NCBI RefSeq assembly: GCF_001427285.1
Contig: NZ_LMFV01000023.1
Span: 317,714 to 381,713 of the forward strand
Direction of reading: 5' to 3'
DNA length: 64,000 bases
From: Mesorhizobium sp. Root552
GTDB taxonomy: Bacteria > Pseudomonadota > Alphaproteobacteria > Rhizobiales > Rhizobiaceae
Shown piece by piece: positions 6,582 to 15,346 of this stretch. A model generated the notes under the pieces. The model saw only the letters and a list, made by a program, of their open reading frames with translations. It was not told the origin of the DNA and did no database searches. Position numbers and translations under genes: made by a program. How positions within the stretch are numbered: the first letter of the stretch is position 1; each line of letters begins with the position of its first letter.

Positions 6582-8246
6582 ATGATGAAGTCAGCACTGA
6601 AATCAGTCCCCGAAGTAGCCGTGAACCGCGACTGGTGGCGCGGCGCGGTGATCTACCAGATCTATCCGCGCAGCTATCAGGACTCGAACGGCGACGGCAT
6701 CGGCGACCTCAAGGGCATCATCCAGAGACTGCCGTACATTGCGGGCCTCGGCGTCGATGCGATCTGGATATCGCCCTTTTTCAAGTCGCCGATGCGCGAC
6801 TTCGGCTACGACGTCACCGACTATTGCGACGTCGATCCGATGTTCGGGACGCTGGCGGATTTCGATGCGCTGGTGGCCGAGGCGCATCGGTTGGGTCTCA
6901 AGGTGATGATCGACGAGGTGATTTCGCACACCGCCGACGACCATCCCTGGTTCAAGGAAAGCCGCGCCAGCCGCACCAATGCGAAGGCCGACTGGTATGT
7001 GTGGGCCGATGCCAAGCCGGACGGCAGCCCGCCCAACAACTGGCTGTCGATCTTCGGCGGCTCGGCCTGGCAATGGGATACCCGCCGCCAGCAATATTAC
7101 CTGCACAATTTCCTGTCGGAGCAGCCCGACCTTAACTTCCACAACAGGGAGGTTCAGGACGCGTTGCTGGACGTGACGCGCTTCTGGCTGGATCGCGGCG
7201 TCGATGGCTTTCGCCTCGACACCATCAATTTCTATTTCCATTCCAGGGGTCTGGAGGACAACCCGGCCCTGCCGCCCGAACAGCGCAACGACCAGACCGC
7301 GCCGGCGGTCAATCCCTACAACTACCAGGACCACCTCTACGACAAGAGCCAGCCCGAGAATGTCGGCTTCCTTGAACGCTTCCGGGCCTTGCTCGACGAG
7401 TATCCGGCGGCTGCCGCCGTCGGCGAGGTTGGCGATTCGCAGCGCGGGCTTGAGGTCGTGGCGGCCTATACGGCGGGTGAAAAGCGTGTCCACATGTGCT
7501 ATTCCTTCGACTTCCTCGCGCCCGAAAAGATCAGCGCCGCCAAGGTGCGCGGCGTTCTGGAAAGCTTCGGCAAGGTGGCGACCGATGGCTGGTCGTGCTG
7601 GGCGTTTTCCAACCACGATGTGATGCGCCACGCTTCGCGCTGGGCAGCGGGCGAAGTCGATCCGACGGCCTATCTCAAGGTAGTGTCGGCGCTTTTGATG
7701 TCGCTGCGCGGATCTGTCTGCCTCTATCAGGGCGAGGAGCTCGGCCTGACCGAAGCAAACCTTGCCTTCGAGGATTTGCAAGACCCCTACGGCATCCGCT
7801 TCTGGCCGGAGTTCAAGGGCCGCGACGGCTGCCGCACGCCGATGGTGTGGGACGAAAATGCGGCAAACGGCGGCTTCTCGACGGCCAGGCCCTGGCTGCC
7901 GGTGCCGCGCGAGCATCTGGCCGCCGCCGTTAGTAGGCAGCAGGGCGACGAGGCATCGCTGCTGGAACACTATCGCCGTTTCCTGGCGTTCCGCAGCGCG
8001 CATCCTGCCTTTGCCAAGGGCGATATCGAATTCCTTGCAGGCGACGGCGATGCGGTCGTTTTCACCCGCCGCGAGGGCAACGAGCAGATCGTGTGCGCCT
8101 TCAATCTTGGCAGCAAGCCGGCCGAGGTCGATCTGGGTGCGGGGCATGCGCTGCAACCATTGTCCGGGCATGGCCTGTCCGGGCAGGCGGCGAAGGGCAA
8201 GGTGCGGCTTGGCGGTTACGGTGCCTGGTTCGGGCGGGTTGCTTAA
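6582..8246 (+). CDS. aglA: Alpha-glucosidase (GH13)
   Basis: 554-aa cytoplasmic glycoside hydrolase family 13 enzyme that hydrolyses the imported alpha-glucosides. It opens with the (beta/alpha)8 barrel motif VIYQIYPRSYQDSNGDGIGD. The catalytic regions are readable: GFRLDT (nucleophile Asp at about 213), AVGEVGD (acid/base Glu at about 282) and SNHD at 343-346 (transition-state Asp 346). No signal peptide is present, in keeping with uptake of intact sugar by AglEFGK. The start may be either of the tandem ATGs at 6582 and 6585; no strong ribosome site is seen because the RIME-like repeat ends just upstream. Confidence 0.9.
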   Translation: MMKSALKSVPEVAVNRDWWRGAVIYQIYPRSYQDSNGDGIGDLKGIIQRLPYIAGLGVDAIWISPFFKSPMRDFGYDVTDYCDVDPMFGTLADFDALVAEAHRLGLKVMIDEVISHTADDHPWFKESRASRTNAKADWYVWADAKPDGSPPNNWLSIFGGSAWQWDTRRQQYYLHNFLSEQPDLNFHNREVQDALLDVTRFWLDRGVDGFRLDTINFYFHSRGLEDNPALPPEQRNDQTAPAVNPYNYQDHLYDKSQPENVGFLERFRALLDEYPAAAAVGEVGDSQRGLEVVAAYTAGEKRVHMCYSFDFLAPEKISAAKVRGVLESFGKVATDGWSCWAFSNHDVMRHASRWAAGEVDPTAYLKVVSALLMSLRGSVCLYQGEELGLTEANLAFEDLQDPYGIRFWPEFKGRDGCRTPMVWDENAANGGFSTARPWLPVPREHLAAAVSRQQGDEASLLEHYRRFLAFRSAHPAFAKGDIEFLAGDGDAVVFTRREGNEQIVCAFNLGSKPAEVDLGAGHALQPLSGHGLSGQAAKGKVRLGGYGAWFGRVA

Positions 8247-8276
8247 TCAGGGTTCAGAAGTTTACGGGAGGAAATC

Positions 8277-9389
8277 ATGGCCGATCTGACGCTCAGGCAA
8301 GTGAAGAAGTCCTACGGAAGCGTGCATATCCTTCACGGCATCGACCTCGACATCAAGTCGGGCGAGTTCATCGTTTTCGTCGGGCCGTCGGGTTGCGGGA
8401 AATCCACGCTGTTGCGGACCATTGCCGGGCTTGAGGAAATTACGTCTGGCGAACTCAACATCGCTGGCGAGCGGGTCAACGACGTGCCGCCGTCGAAGCG
8501 CGGCATCGCCATGGTGTTCCAGTCCTATGCGCTTTATCCGCACATGACGGTCTACGACAACATGGCCTTCGGCATGAAGATCGCCAAGGAAGACAAGGCC
8601 GAGATCGACCGGCGCGTGAAGCAGGCGGCTGAGATCCTGCAACTGACCAAGTACCTCGATCGCCTGCCGCGCGCCATGTCCGGCGGCCAGCGCCAGCGCG
8701 TCGCCATCGGCCGCGCCATCGTGCGCAACCCCAAGGTCTTTTTGTTCGATGAGCCGCTGTCGAACCTCGACGCGGCGCTGCGCGTGGCAACCCGCATCGA
8801 GATCGCCAAGCTGAAGGAATCCATGCCCGACACGACGATGATCTATGTCACCCACGACCAGGTCGAGGCGATGACATTGGCGGACCGCATCGTCGTGTTG
8901 AAGGATGGTCACATCGAGCAGGTCGGCACGCCGATGGACCTCTACAAGAAGCCGGGCAACCTGTTCGTGGCGCAGTTCATCGGTTCCCCGGCGATGAATA
9001 TCTTGCCGGCGACCATCGTCACGGCGGGCAAGACGACGGTGGTGGATCATGTCGATGGGCGTAAGGCCACGGTGCCGATCGCGTCACAGGGCGCCGCCAA
9101 GGGTGCGGCCATCAGCTTCGGCGTGCGGCCCGAGGATTTGTTCGTCGCCAACGGCAAGGATTATCTGTTCGAGGGCAAGGTCGACTACGTCGAGCAGCTG
9201 GGCGAAGTGCAGCTTGTCTATATCGACATCGGGCGCGGCGACCAGCCTCTGGTGGCGAAGCTTCCCGGCAATGTCGAGGTCAAGCGCGGCAGTACTTTGA
9301 AGCTGAACGCCAATGCGGAGGACCTGCACATTTTCGACGGTGCAGGCCGCTCGTTCGCTCATGCCGATGCGGTGGCCGAAGCCGCCTGA
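8277..9389 (+). CDS. aglK: Alpha-glucoside ABC transporter, ATP-binding protein
   Basis: 370-aa MalK/UgpC-type ATPase. Walker A GPSGCGKST is at about residues 36-44, the signature SGGQRQRVAIGRAI at about 135-148, Walker B VFLFDEP at about 154-160 and the switch His in THDQVEAMTLADR at about 194. The C-terminal third is a TOBE-type regulatory domain. It energises AglFG at the inner face of the membrane. A strong GGGAGGAAATC ribosome site precedes the ATG at 8277. It is the last gene of the agl operon, followed 26 bp after its stop by a strong terminator hairpin. Confidence 0.92.
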   Translation: MADLTLRQVKKSYGSVHILHGIDLDIKSGEFIVFVGPSGCGKSTLLRTIAGLEEITSGELNIAGERVNDVPPSKRGIAMVFQSYALYPHMTVYDNMAFGMKIAKEDKAEIDRRVKQAAEILQLTKYLDRLPRAMSGGQRQRVAIGRAIVRNPKVFLFDEPLSNLDAALRVATRIEIAKLKESMPDTTMIYVTHDQVEAMTLADRIVVLKDGHIEQVGTPMDLYKKPGNLFVAQFIGSPAMNILPATIVTAGKTTVVDHVDGRKATVPIASQGAAKGAAISFGVRPEDLFVANGKDYLFEGKVDYVEQLGEVQLVYIDIGRGDQPLVAKLPGNVEVKRGSTLKLNANAEDLHIFDGAGRSFAHADAVAEAA

Positions 9390-9415
9390 GACAAGGGTTG
9401 CATGCGCAGATAATA

Positions 9416-9444
9416 AAAGAGCGGCGGTAAGCCCGCCGCTCTTT
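9416..9444. terminator. Bidirectional terminator between aglK and the DUF680 gene
   Basis: AAAGAGCGGCGG at 9416-9427 pairs with CCGCCGCTCTTT at 9433-9444, a perfect 12-bp stem with a 5-nt loop. The stem ends in A/T runs on both sides, so it can terminate the agl operon from the left and the convergent small gene from the right. Confidence 0.85.
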
Positions 9445-9463
9445 GGGTATTCTCGGCCGGCTA

Positions 9464-9676
9464 TTAGCTGTTGCCGCCCAGGCGCTGTTCTGCAGCGGTG
9501 TTGGACTTCACCACGTAACCATTCGAACCAGCGTTGACCGAAGCGGTGTAGCCGCTGTCGACATTGGTCGAAACCGGCGGGTTGTTGACCGCATCGGAAC
9601 CATAGTGGTCGCTGCCGGCAAAGGAGGCGCCGGTGACGGCAAGAATGGCGGCGGCGGCGAGAGCAATCTTCTTCAT
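9464..9676 (-). CDS. DUF680-type small exported protein
   Basis: 70-aa secreted peptide with a clear Sec signal (MKKIALAAAAILAVTGASFA, cleavage after about residue 20) and a short mature chain rich in Ser, Asn, Gly and Val. The match is to DUF680, a family of unknown function found mainly in Mesorhizobium; this is recognition of the pattern, not a search result. The start at 9676 is supported by GGAG 10 nt upstream, whereas the longer frame from 9787 has none. It stands alone, convergent with aglK, and the two share a terminator. Confidence 0.75.
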   Translation of the reverse strand: MKKIALAAAAILAVTGASFAGSDHYGSDAVNNPPVSTNVDSGYTASVNAGSNGYVVKSNTAAEQRLGGNS

Positions 9677-10176
9677 TTCAAGTACTCCAGATTTTAAAAC
9701 ATCCGTCCATCTAGCGGCGTTTCCTTGGGAGGATTTTTGCGTCGTTTGGACCTCCCCGATGTGGGTGGGGATAGGCTGGCTTGCCAATCACGAAATTGTT
9801 CATACCTGGACTAATCCAATACCTCTTGAACATATGAAATGACTGCTTAGCAATCAAGTTTTTCAAGTAATATCAATATGATGAATGAAATGCCGCTTGG
9901 ACGAAAAGCGAGGTTCCCACTTTCTCGTTCACACCGTCTTGGACACACCGTCAACAAAAGCCGGCTAATGTTGCATTTGATTTTACCTGGCATGAAATTT
10001 TCGTCGAAAATTTCTCTGCCGTCATTGGTGCTTGGGCACGCATTTGGGTGGCCAAAAGCGTGTTCGGCATGGACTGGCCCCACATATCCTGCCCGTTGAG
10101 GCTTGAGCGCCGGCGCAAAGAGGCGCTAGAAAGCCGCCCGGCCGGTGCCCGGCCACCGCGACAAAGGAGCTGGACG
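9677..10176. other. 500-bp AT-richer intergenic region before the aldehyde dehydrogenase gene
   Basis: No credible gene is present. The right half contains a perfect 21-bp palindrome at 9994-10014 (listed separately) and a local direct repeat of ACACCGT near 9932-9952. The region must hold promoters for both the leftward DUF680 gene and the rightward dehydrogenase gene. I could not place -35/-10 boxes with confidence. Confidence 0.5.
9994..10014. promoter_or_regulatory. Perfect 21-bp palindrome, operator candidate for the aldehyde dehydrogenase gene
   Basis: GAAATTTTCG, one T, then CGAAAATTTC: 10-bp perfect arms around a single base. It is 163 bp upstream of the dehydrogenase start and in no gene. 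This symmetry suggests a dimeric repressor or activator site. No regulator gene lies next to it, so the cognate protein is unknown. Confidence 0.5.
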
Positions 10177-11625
10177 ATGCTGCGCAAGACGGATTTCTTC
10201 ATCGATGGAAAATGGGTCGCTCCGGTGGTGGCAAAGGAGCTGGAGGTCATCAACCCGGCTGACGAGCAAGCCTTTGCCGTGATCTCCATGGGTTCGGCGG
10301 CGGATGTCGACAAGGCCGTGGACGCGGCGCGACGCGCCTTTGAAAGCTGGAGCGTGACGACCCGCGAAGAACGGTTGGCAGCGCTCGAGCGCCTGCTCAA
10401 GGTCTACAAGACCCGCATGGGCGACATGGCCAAGGCGATTTCAGACGAGATGGGCGCGCCGATCAAGCTTGCCTTCGAATCGCAGGCGGCAAGCGGCGCA
10501 GGCCATATCGAGGCGTTCATCCGGACGCTGGAGGACTACAAGTTCGAGACGCCGCTGAGCGACGACAACCGCGCAGAGCACATCGTGCATGAGCCGATCG
10601 GCGTGTGCGGGCTGATCACGCCGTGGAACTGGCCGATGAACCAGGTGACGCTGAAGGTGGTGCCGGCGCTTGCGGCAGGCTGCACCGTGGTGCTGAAGCC
10701 TTCGGAGATCGCGCCGATCTCGTCCGTGGTCTTCGCCGAGATCATGGAGGCTGCGGATTTCCCGGCCGGTGTGTTCAACATGGTCAATGGCGATGGGCCG
10801 GGCGTGGGCGAGGCGATGTCGCGCCATCCCGGCATCGACATGATGTCGTTCACCGGTTCGACCCGCGCCGGCATTGCCGTTGCCAAGGCGGCGTCGGAGA
10901 CGATCAAGCGCGTTGCGCTGGAGCTGGGCGGCAAGTCGCCCAACATCGTCTTTGCCGACAGCGACCTCGAGGCGGCGATCAAGCGCGGCGTGCGCCACTG
11001 CTTCAACAACACCGGCCAGTCGTGCAACGCACCGACCCGCATGCTGGTCGAACGCCCGGTCTATGATCGCGCCGTGGGCATTGCCGCCGATGTCGCCGCG
11101 ACCGTGAAGGTCGGTAATCCGGCAGACGACGGCAATCATATCGGACCGCTGTCTTCCGAGGTGCAGTTCACCAAGGTGCAGAGCCTGATCGAAAAAGGCA
11201 TCAAGGAAGGCGCGCGCGTGGTGGCGGGCGGGCTTGGGCGGCCGGAAGGTTTCAACCGCGGCTACTATGTGCGCCCGACCATCTTTGCCGATGTGAACAA
11301 CGACATGACCATCGCGCGCGAGGAAATCTTCGGCCCGGTGCTGGCGATGATCCCGTTCGACACCGAGGACGACGCGGTGGCAATCGCCAACGACACGCCC
11401 TATGGGCTCGCCGCCTATGTGCAATCCGGCGACAAGGTGAAGGCGCAGCGCGTGGCCCGCAAGCTGCGCGCCGGCATGGTGCAGATCAATGGCACGAGCC
11501 GTCCTTTTGGCAGCCCGTTCGGCGGCTACAAACAGTCTGGCCTTGGCCGCGAAGGCGGCAAGTGGGGGCTGGAGGATTTCCTCGAGGTGAAGGCCGTGAG
11601 CGGCTGGGACGAAGCCGTCGGCTGA
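10177..11625 (+). CDS. NAD(P)-dependent aldehyde dehydrogenase
   Basis: 482-aa member of the aldehyde dehydrogenase superfamily, of normal length. The catalytic Glu lies in ALELGGKSPNIV (Glu249) and the catalytic Cys in NTGQSCNAPTRM (Cys283). The NAD-binding Rossmann region includes TPWNWPMNQ and the GSTRAG loop. It oxidises an aldehyde to its acid in the cytoplasm; the substrate cannot be read from the sequence. The ATG at 10177 follows an AAAGGAG ribosome site; the frame open from 10048 is not supported. It is monocistronic: a palindrome lies upstream and a rhizobial repeat begins six bases after the stop. Confidence 0.88.
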   Translation: MLRKTDFFIDGKWVAPVVAKELEVINPADEQAFAVISMGSAADVDKAVDAARRAFESWSVTTREERLAALERLLKVYKTRMGDMAKAISDEMGAPIKLAFESQAASGAGHIEAFIRTLEDYKFETPLSDDNRAEHIVHEPIGVCGLITPWNWPMNQVTLKVVPALAAGCTVVLKPSEIAPISSVVFAEIMEAADFPAGVFNMVNGDGPGVGEAMSRHPGIDMMSFTGSTRAGIAVAKAASETIKRVALELGGKSPNIVFADSDLEAAIKRGVRHCFNNTGQSCNAPTRMLVERPVYDRAVGIAADVAATVKVGNPADDGNHIGPLSSEVQFTKVQSLIEKGIKEGARVVAGGLGRPEGFNRGYYVRPTIFADVNNDMTIAREEIFGPVLAMIPFDTEDDAVAIANDTPYGLAAYVQSGDKVKAQRVARKLRAGMVQINGTSRPFGSPFGGYKQSGLGREGGKWGLEDFLEVKAVSGWDEAVG

Positions 11626-11630
11626 GGGGC

Positions 11631-11746
11631 GCCCCTCACCCTTACCCTCTCCCCGCAAGCGGGGAGAGGGGATTCTGAGAGGTTGCGGTGGCGTCTCTTC
11701 TCCCCGTTCTTCACGGGGAGAAGATGGCGGCAGCCAGATGAGGGGC
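11631..11746. repeat. RIME-like palindromic repeat after the aldehyde dehydrogenase gene
   Basis: A 116-bp element bounded by GCCCCTCA (11631-11638) and TGAGGGGC (11739-11746). It contains two strong stem-loops: CCCTCTCCCCGC/GCGGGGAGAGGG at 11645-11670, and CTTCTCCCCGT/ACGGGGAGAAG at 11697-11723. It separates two convergent genes and may also act as a terminator. Confidence 0.8.
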
Positions 11747-11769
11747 CATCCTTCCGAGTGTGACCTGAC

Positions 11770-12489
11770 CTAAAGATCGGCCGTCCGCTGCTGGTAATTC
11801 GAGGCGATTTCGCGCATGCGATCGCGGCTGAAGCTCGGCCCGTGGCCGCCGTGGCCGATGCGGATCGGCAGGTCGGTGAGGCGCTGCATTGTGTTGCGAT
11901 AGGCGGCGCGGTCGGAGTCCGGCAGGTCGTCGATCAGCGTATCGTCATAGATGGCGTCGCCGCTGAACAGCGTGCCGTCGGTCTGATCGAAAAGTGCAAT
12001 GGAGTCCGGCGAATGACCGGGCAGATGCAGCACGGTGAACCGGCGGTCGCCGAGATCGACGCTGTCGCCTTCGCTGAGCGCACGCGTCAGCGGCGCAGGC
12101 TTGATGGCGTAGTTTCCGGCGGTCCAACCCGGTTCGGGCAGTTGCGATACGGGGGCTTCCATGTCGCGGAAAAAGTCTGCGTAGGTGGCGGCGTCGCCCA
12201 TCCGTTCGAATTCGGCCGCGCTGTAGGCTGGCCCGGCGCGATGTTCGAACTCGTGCATCGAGCCGATATGGTCGAGATGGATGTGGGTGGCGACGACGAT
12301 CAGCGGTTTGCCGGCGGGCGTCGCAATTTCCGGCGCGAGCGGGCAGATGCCCATGCCGGTATCGATGAGCAGGTCGGCGTCGCGGCCTGCGACATGCCAG
12401 ATGTTGGCGCGCAAATAGTCGTTGACGTATGGCTCGGTCAGGTGCGTGGTGACCGCATCAACATGCTTCTTTGCGAACCAGCCCGCCAT
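11770..12489 (-). CDS. Metallo-beta-lactamase-fold hydrolase
   Basis: 239-aa MBL-fold protein. The dinuclear metal motif THIHLDHIG is at about residues 68-76, with further ligand candidates in LHLPGHSPDSIALF (His of PGHS) and the GDAIYD segment. There is no signal peptide, so it is probably cytosolic. The family covers glyoxalase II, lactonases and thioesterases; the substrate is not readable. Its start overlaps the stop of the upstream phosphofructokinase as TGATG, so the two are translationally coupled and may act in the same sugar-phosphate route. Confidence 0.8.
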   Translation of the reverse strand: MAGWFAKKHVDAVTTHLTEPYVNDYLRANIWHVAGRDADLLIDTGMGICPLAPEIATPAGKPLIVVATHIHLDHIGSMHEFEHRAGPAYSAAEFERMGDAATYADFFRDMEAPVSQLPEPGWTAGNYAIKPAPLTRALSEGDSVDLGDRRFTVLHLPGHSPDSIALFDQTDGTLFSGDAIYDDTLIDDLPDSDRAAYRNTMQRLTDLPIRIGHGGHGPSFSRDRMREIASNYQQRTADL

Positions 12490-13655
12490 CAGACGAATGG
12501 CCGCCCGACCTGGTATTTGGCCGGGACCAGACGCTTCAGATAATCATAGGCCGGTTGCGCGAGACGGTTGGCGTCGGCCTGCATGAAGTCGGGCGGCATG
12601 TGGCGCGTCTTGCCGGCGACGTGGTCGAGCGGCACCTTTTTCAGCACGGTCTGGTGGCCGTCGAACTGCAGCGCGACCGAGCCGCCGCCTTCGCCAGCGA
12701 CGGCTGCCGCGAATGCGCCTGCCTTGAAGGCTTCTTCGCTGTCGACCGCGTTGATGGCGCCGACATAGCCGCGCGGCATGTAGCCGAGCGCATCGACGCG
12801 GGCGCGTTTGCCGGGCAGATGCGTTGCGAGCGCCTGTTCCAGTGCTGCGGTGAGGTCGCTGCCGGAAAGCTTGACGTTGCCGTGCTGGTCGCGCTCCAGC
12901 CGCTCTGGCGGCACGAGGCTCTCGACCAGCGCCTTGCCGTCGGCGGTGGATACGCCTTCGGAGACGGCGACGATGCAGCGCCGGTGGCGGTCCAGGGTGG
13001 CGCGGACATCATCGACGAAGCGGGCAACCTCGAAGGCGCGTTCGGGGACATAGACAAGGTGCGGGCCGCTGTCTTCGTCCAGTTGCCACGCGGCGGAGGC
13101 GGCGGTGAGGAAGCCGGCGTGGCGGCCCATGACGATGCCGACATAGATGCCGGGCAGCGCCCGGAAATCGAGGTCCACGGAGAGGAAAGCGCCGGCGACG
13201 AACTCCGCCGCCGAGATGAAGCCCGGCGTGTGGTCGTTTTCCTCCAGGTCGTTGTCGATGGTCTTCGGCGCATGGACGAACGCGATGCTGCCGCCGGAAG
13301 CGTCGGCGAGGATCTGCTGGGTGCCGGCGGTGTCGTTGCCGCCGATATAGATGAAGGCGTCGGCACCGGCCTTCTGCAGGCCCTTGAGGATGACATCGCA
13401 ATAGGCTGCGTCCGGCTTGTCGCGCGTCGAGCCGAGCGCGGACGAAGGCGTGCGGCCGATGAGGCGCAACTGGTCTTCGCGGATGTCGGTGAGATCGACA
13501 TAATCGCCGTCGCGGATGCCGCGCACGCCGTGGCGCGCGCCGAGCACGCGCGCACCTTTATGACGCTTGCGGATTTCGAGCGCCGCGCCGACGAGTGTCT
13601 GGTTGATGACGGCGGTCGGTCCGCCGCCCTGTGCGATGACGAATGTCGCGGACAT
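12489..13655 (-). CDS. 6-phosphofructokinase, probably pyrophosphate-dependent
   Basis: 388-aa phosphofructokinase family protein. The phosphate-donor loop reads GGNDTAGTQ and the catalytic loop PKTIDND. The Lys in PKTIDND is the hallmark of pyrophosphate-using enzymes (ATP enzymes have PGTIDND), so a PPi-dependent, reversible fructose-6-phosphate/fructose-1,6-bisphosphate reaction is likely. The Asn in place of the usual second Gly/Asp of GGDGS/GGDDS is a subgroup variation. Cytoplasmic. It heads a two-gene operon with the MBL-fold hydrolase. Confidence 0.85.
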   Translation of the reverse strand: MSATFVIAQGGGPTAVINQTLVGAALEIRKRHKGARVLGARHGVRGIRDGDYVDLTDIREDQLRLIGRTPSSALGSTRDKPDAAYCDVILKGLQKAGADAFIYIGGNDTAGTQQILADASGGSIAFVHAPKTIDNDLEENDHTPGFISAAEFVAGAFLSVDLDFRALPGIYVGIVMGRHAGFLTAASAAWQLDEDSGPHLVYVPERAFEVARFVDDVRATLDRHRRCIVAVSEGVSTADGKALVESLVPPERLERDQHGNVKLSGSDLTAALEQALATHLPGKRARVDALGYMPRGYVGAINAVDSEEAFKAGAFAAAVAGEGGGSVALQFDGHQTVLKKVPLDHVAGKTRHMPPDFMQADANRLAQPAYDYLKRLVPAKYQVGRPFV

Positions 13656-13742
13656 GGTTCAAGTCTCCGGCGTAATCGTCGTCACAATCGCGCTTCCGGG
13701 CAAGCTGCGCAACAGAAAATTAAATCGGTTGAAAAATACCTT

Positions 13743-14504
13743 TTATACCACGACGACCGGGTTCTTTTTCGACACGCGGCTGTAGAGGTCGATGATGTCC
13801 TGGTTGATGAGCCTGACGCAGCCTGACGACATCGCCTTGCCGATCGACCACCATTCCGGCGAGCCGTGGATGCGGTAGCCGGTGTCCTGGTTGTTCTGGT
13901 AGATGTAGAGCGCGCGCGCGCCGAGCGGATTTTCAAGGCCGCCGGGCTGGCCGCCCTGCCACTTCACCAGTTCAGGCTTCCGGGCGATCATTTCGCGCGG
14001 CGGCGTCCATGTCGGCCATTCCTTGCCGTACTGGATGTTGGCGCGGCCCGACCAGCGGAAGCCGTCCTTGCCGACGCCGACGCCGTAGCGGATCGCCTCG
14101 CCTTCCGGCTGGACAAGATAGAGGAAGCGCTCCTGCGTATGCACGACGATGGTGCCGGGCGCTTCGCCGGTAGGGTCGACGACGATCTGGCGGCGGAACT
14201 TGGGATCGACCTTGAGATAGGGCACTTCCGGCACGGCGAAGCCGCCATCGGTCAGGCCCGCATACATGACGTCGGGGCTGGTCACCTGCTTGTCGACGCT
14301 GATGGCTGGCTTGAGCGAACGGATCGACCCGGTCGGGCCGCTGTCGAGCTCAAGCGCCGGGAATTCCATCGAGGTGCAGCCGCCGACGGTGAGCAGCGCG
14401 GTGGCGCCGATGCCGCGAAGCAGCGCGCGGCGCGAGGCCGAGACTTCGTCGGGAGCGGTTTCGCCGGGCAAAGGCGAAGGCAAGTTGTTCTGCAACTCAG
14501 GCAT
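13743..14504 (-). CDS. L,D-transpeptidase (YkuD/ErfK family), Tat-type lipoprotein
   Basis: 253-aa cell-wall enzyme. The N-terminus has a twin-Arg motif (SRRALLRG, residues 24-31) followed by a hydrophobic run and a lipobox ending at Cys43 (TVGGC), so it is probably exported by Tat and lipid-anchored. The YkuD domain carries the catalytic signature with His213 (HGSPEWW) and Cys229 (SSGCVRL). It forms 3-3 peptidoglycan cross-links or attaches proteins to peptidoglycan, both common in Rhizobiales. It is monocistronic, and the 87-bp gap before it shows no recognisable site. Confidence 0.88.
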   Translation of the reverse strand: MPELQNNLPSPLPGETAPDEVSASRRALLRGIGATALLTVGGCTSMEFPALELDSGPTGSIRSLKPAISVDKQVTSPDVMYAGLTDGGFAVPEVPYLKVDPKFRRQIVVDPTGEAPGTIVVHTQERFLYLVQPEGEAIRYGVGVGKDGFRWSGRANIQYGKEWPTWTPPREMIARKPELVKWQGGQPGGLENPLGARALYIYQNNQDTGYRIHGSPEWWSIGKAMSSGCVRLINQDIIDLYSRVSKKNPVVVV

Positions 14505-14714
14505 GTACGCTTAACCTTACAGGAGTGCCGCAACCGGAGGGGCGGCCATTGCAAGGCATTTTCGACAGCTATGGTTTACAAAACATGAAGGCTACATCCA
14601 CCGGTTGCCACAATTGGCGACGGATGCGGTTGAGTAGCGGCGAAATCCTAGATGCGGGGTCTTTACATCAAGGCGAAGGCGGGGATTTATCCTTTTCTTT
14701 GGATGGAGAGAACG

Positions 14715-15338
14715 ATGTCGTTCGAAGCCTGGCTTGCCTTCACCGCCGCCTCGATGGTCCTGCTGGTCATTCCCGGCCCGACGATCCTTCTTGTCGTTTC
14801 CTACGCGCTCGGCCAAGGCTGGCGCACGGCCTTGCCGATGTCGGTCGGCGTCGCGCTTGGCGACTTCACCGCCATGACGCTGTCGATGCTGGGCATTGGC
14901 GCGCTGCTGGCGGCATCGGCGACCGTGTTCACGGTGCTGAAACTGATTGGCGCGGGCTATCTGATCTATCTCGGCGTCAAGCTGTTCAGGGCAGGCGGAA
15001 CGCTTAACGCCGAGCCGCGCACCGATGCCGTGTCATCGGCAAAGATGATGGCGCATGCCTGGCTGGTGACGGCGCTGAACCCCAAGAGCATCACCTTTTT
15101 CGTCGCCTTCCTGCCGCAGTTCATCGACCGCCACGCGGATTTCCTGACCCAGATGATGATTTTCGAGGGCACTTTCCTCGCGCTCGCCTTCGCCAATGCC
15201 TTCGGCTACGCGCTTGTCGCAGCAAGGGCGCGCAGCCTCGTCGGCAATCCGAGGGCGATCCGCATCTTCAATCGCGCGGGAGGTACGCTGCTCGTCGGCG
15301 CCGGCGTCGCCACCATGGCCGTCCGCTCAGGTTCTTGA
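14715..15338 (+). CDS. LysE/RhtB-family amino-acid exporter
   Basis: 207-aa inner-membrane protein with about six hydrophobic segments and the family features GPTILLVVSYALGQGWRTAL near the N-terminus and ALNPKSITFF in mid-protein. It exports amino acids or related small molecules; the substrate is unknown. The ATG at 14715 follows GGAGAG; the frame open from 14652 lacks a ribosome site. It stands alone, convergent with the small membrane-protein gene to its right. Confidence 0.85.
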   Translation: MSFEAWLAFTAASMVLLVIPGPTILLVVSYALGQGWRTALPMSVGVALGDFTAMTLSMLGIGALLAASATVFTVLKLIGAGYLIYLGVKLFRAGGTLNAEPRTDAVSSAKMMAHAWLVTALNPKSITFFVAFLPQFIDRHADFLTQMMIFEGTFLALAFANAFGYALVAARARSLVGNPRAIRIFNRAGGTLLVGAGVATMAVRSGS

Positions 15339-15346
15339 GACAGGCG

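Noticed and set aside
12471..13826. A 451-codon plus-strand frame
   Set aside because: Antisense shadow of the phosphofructokinase gene.
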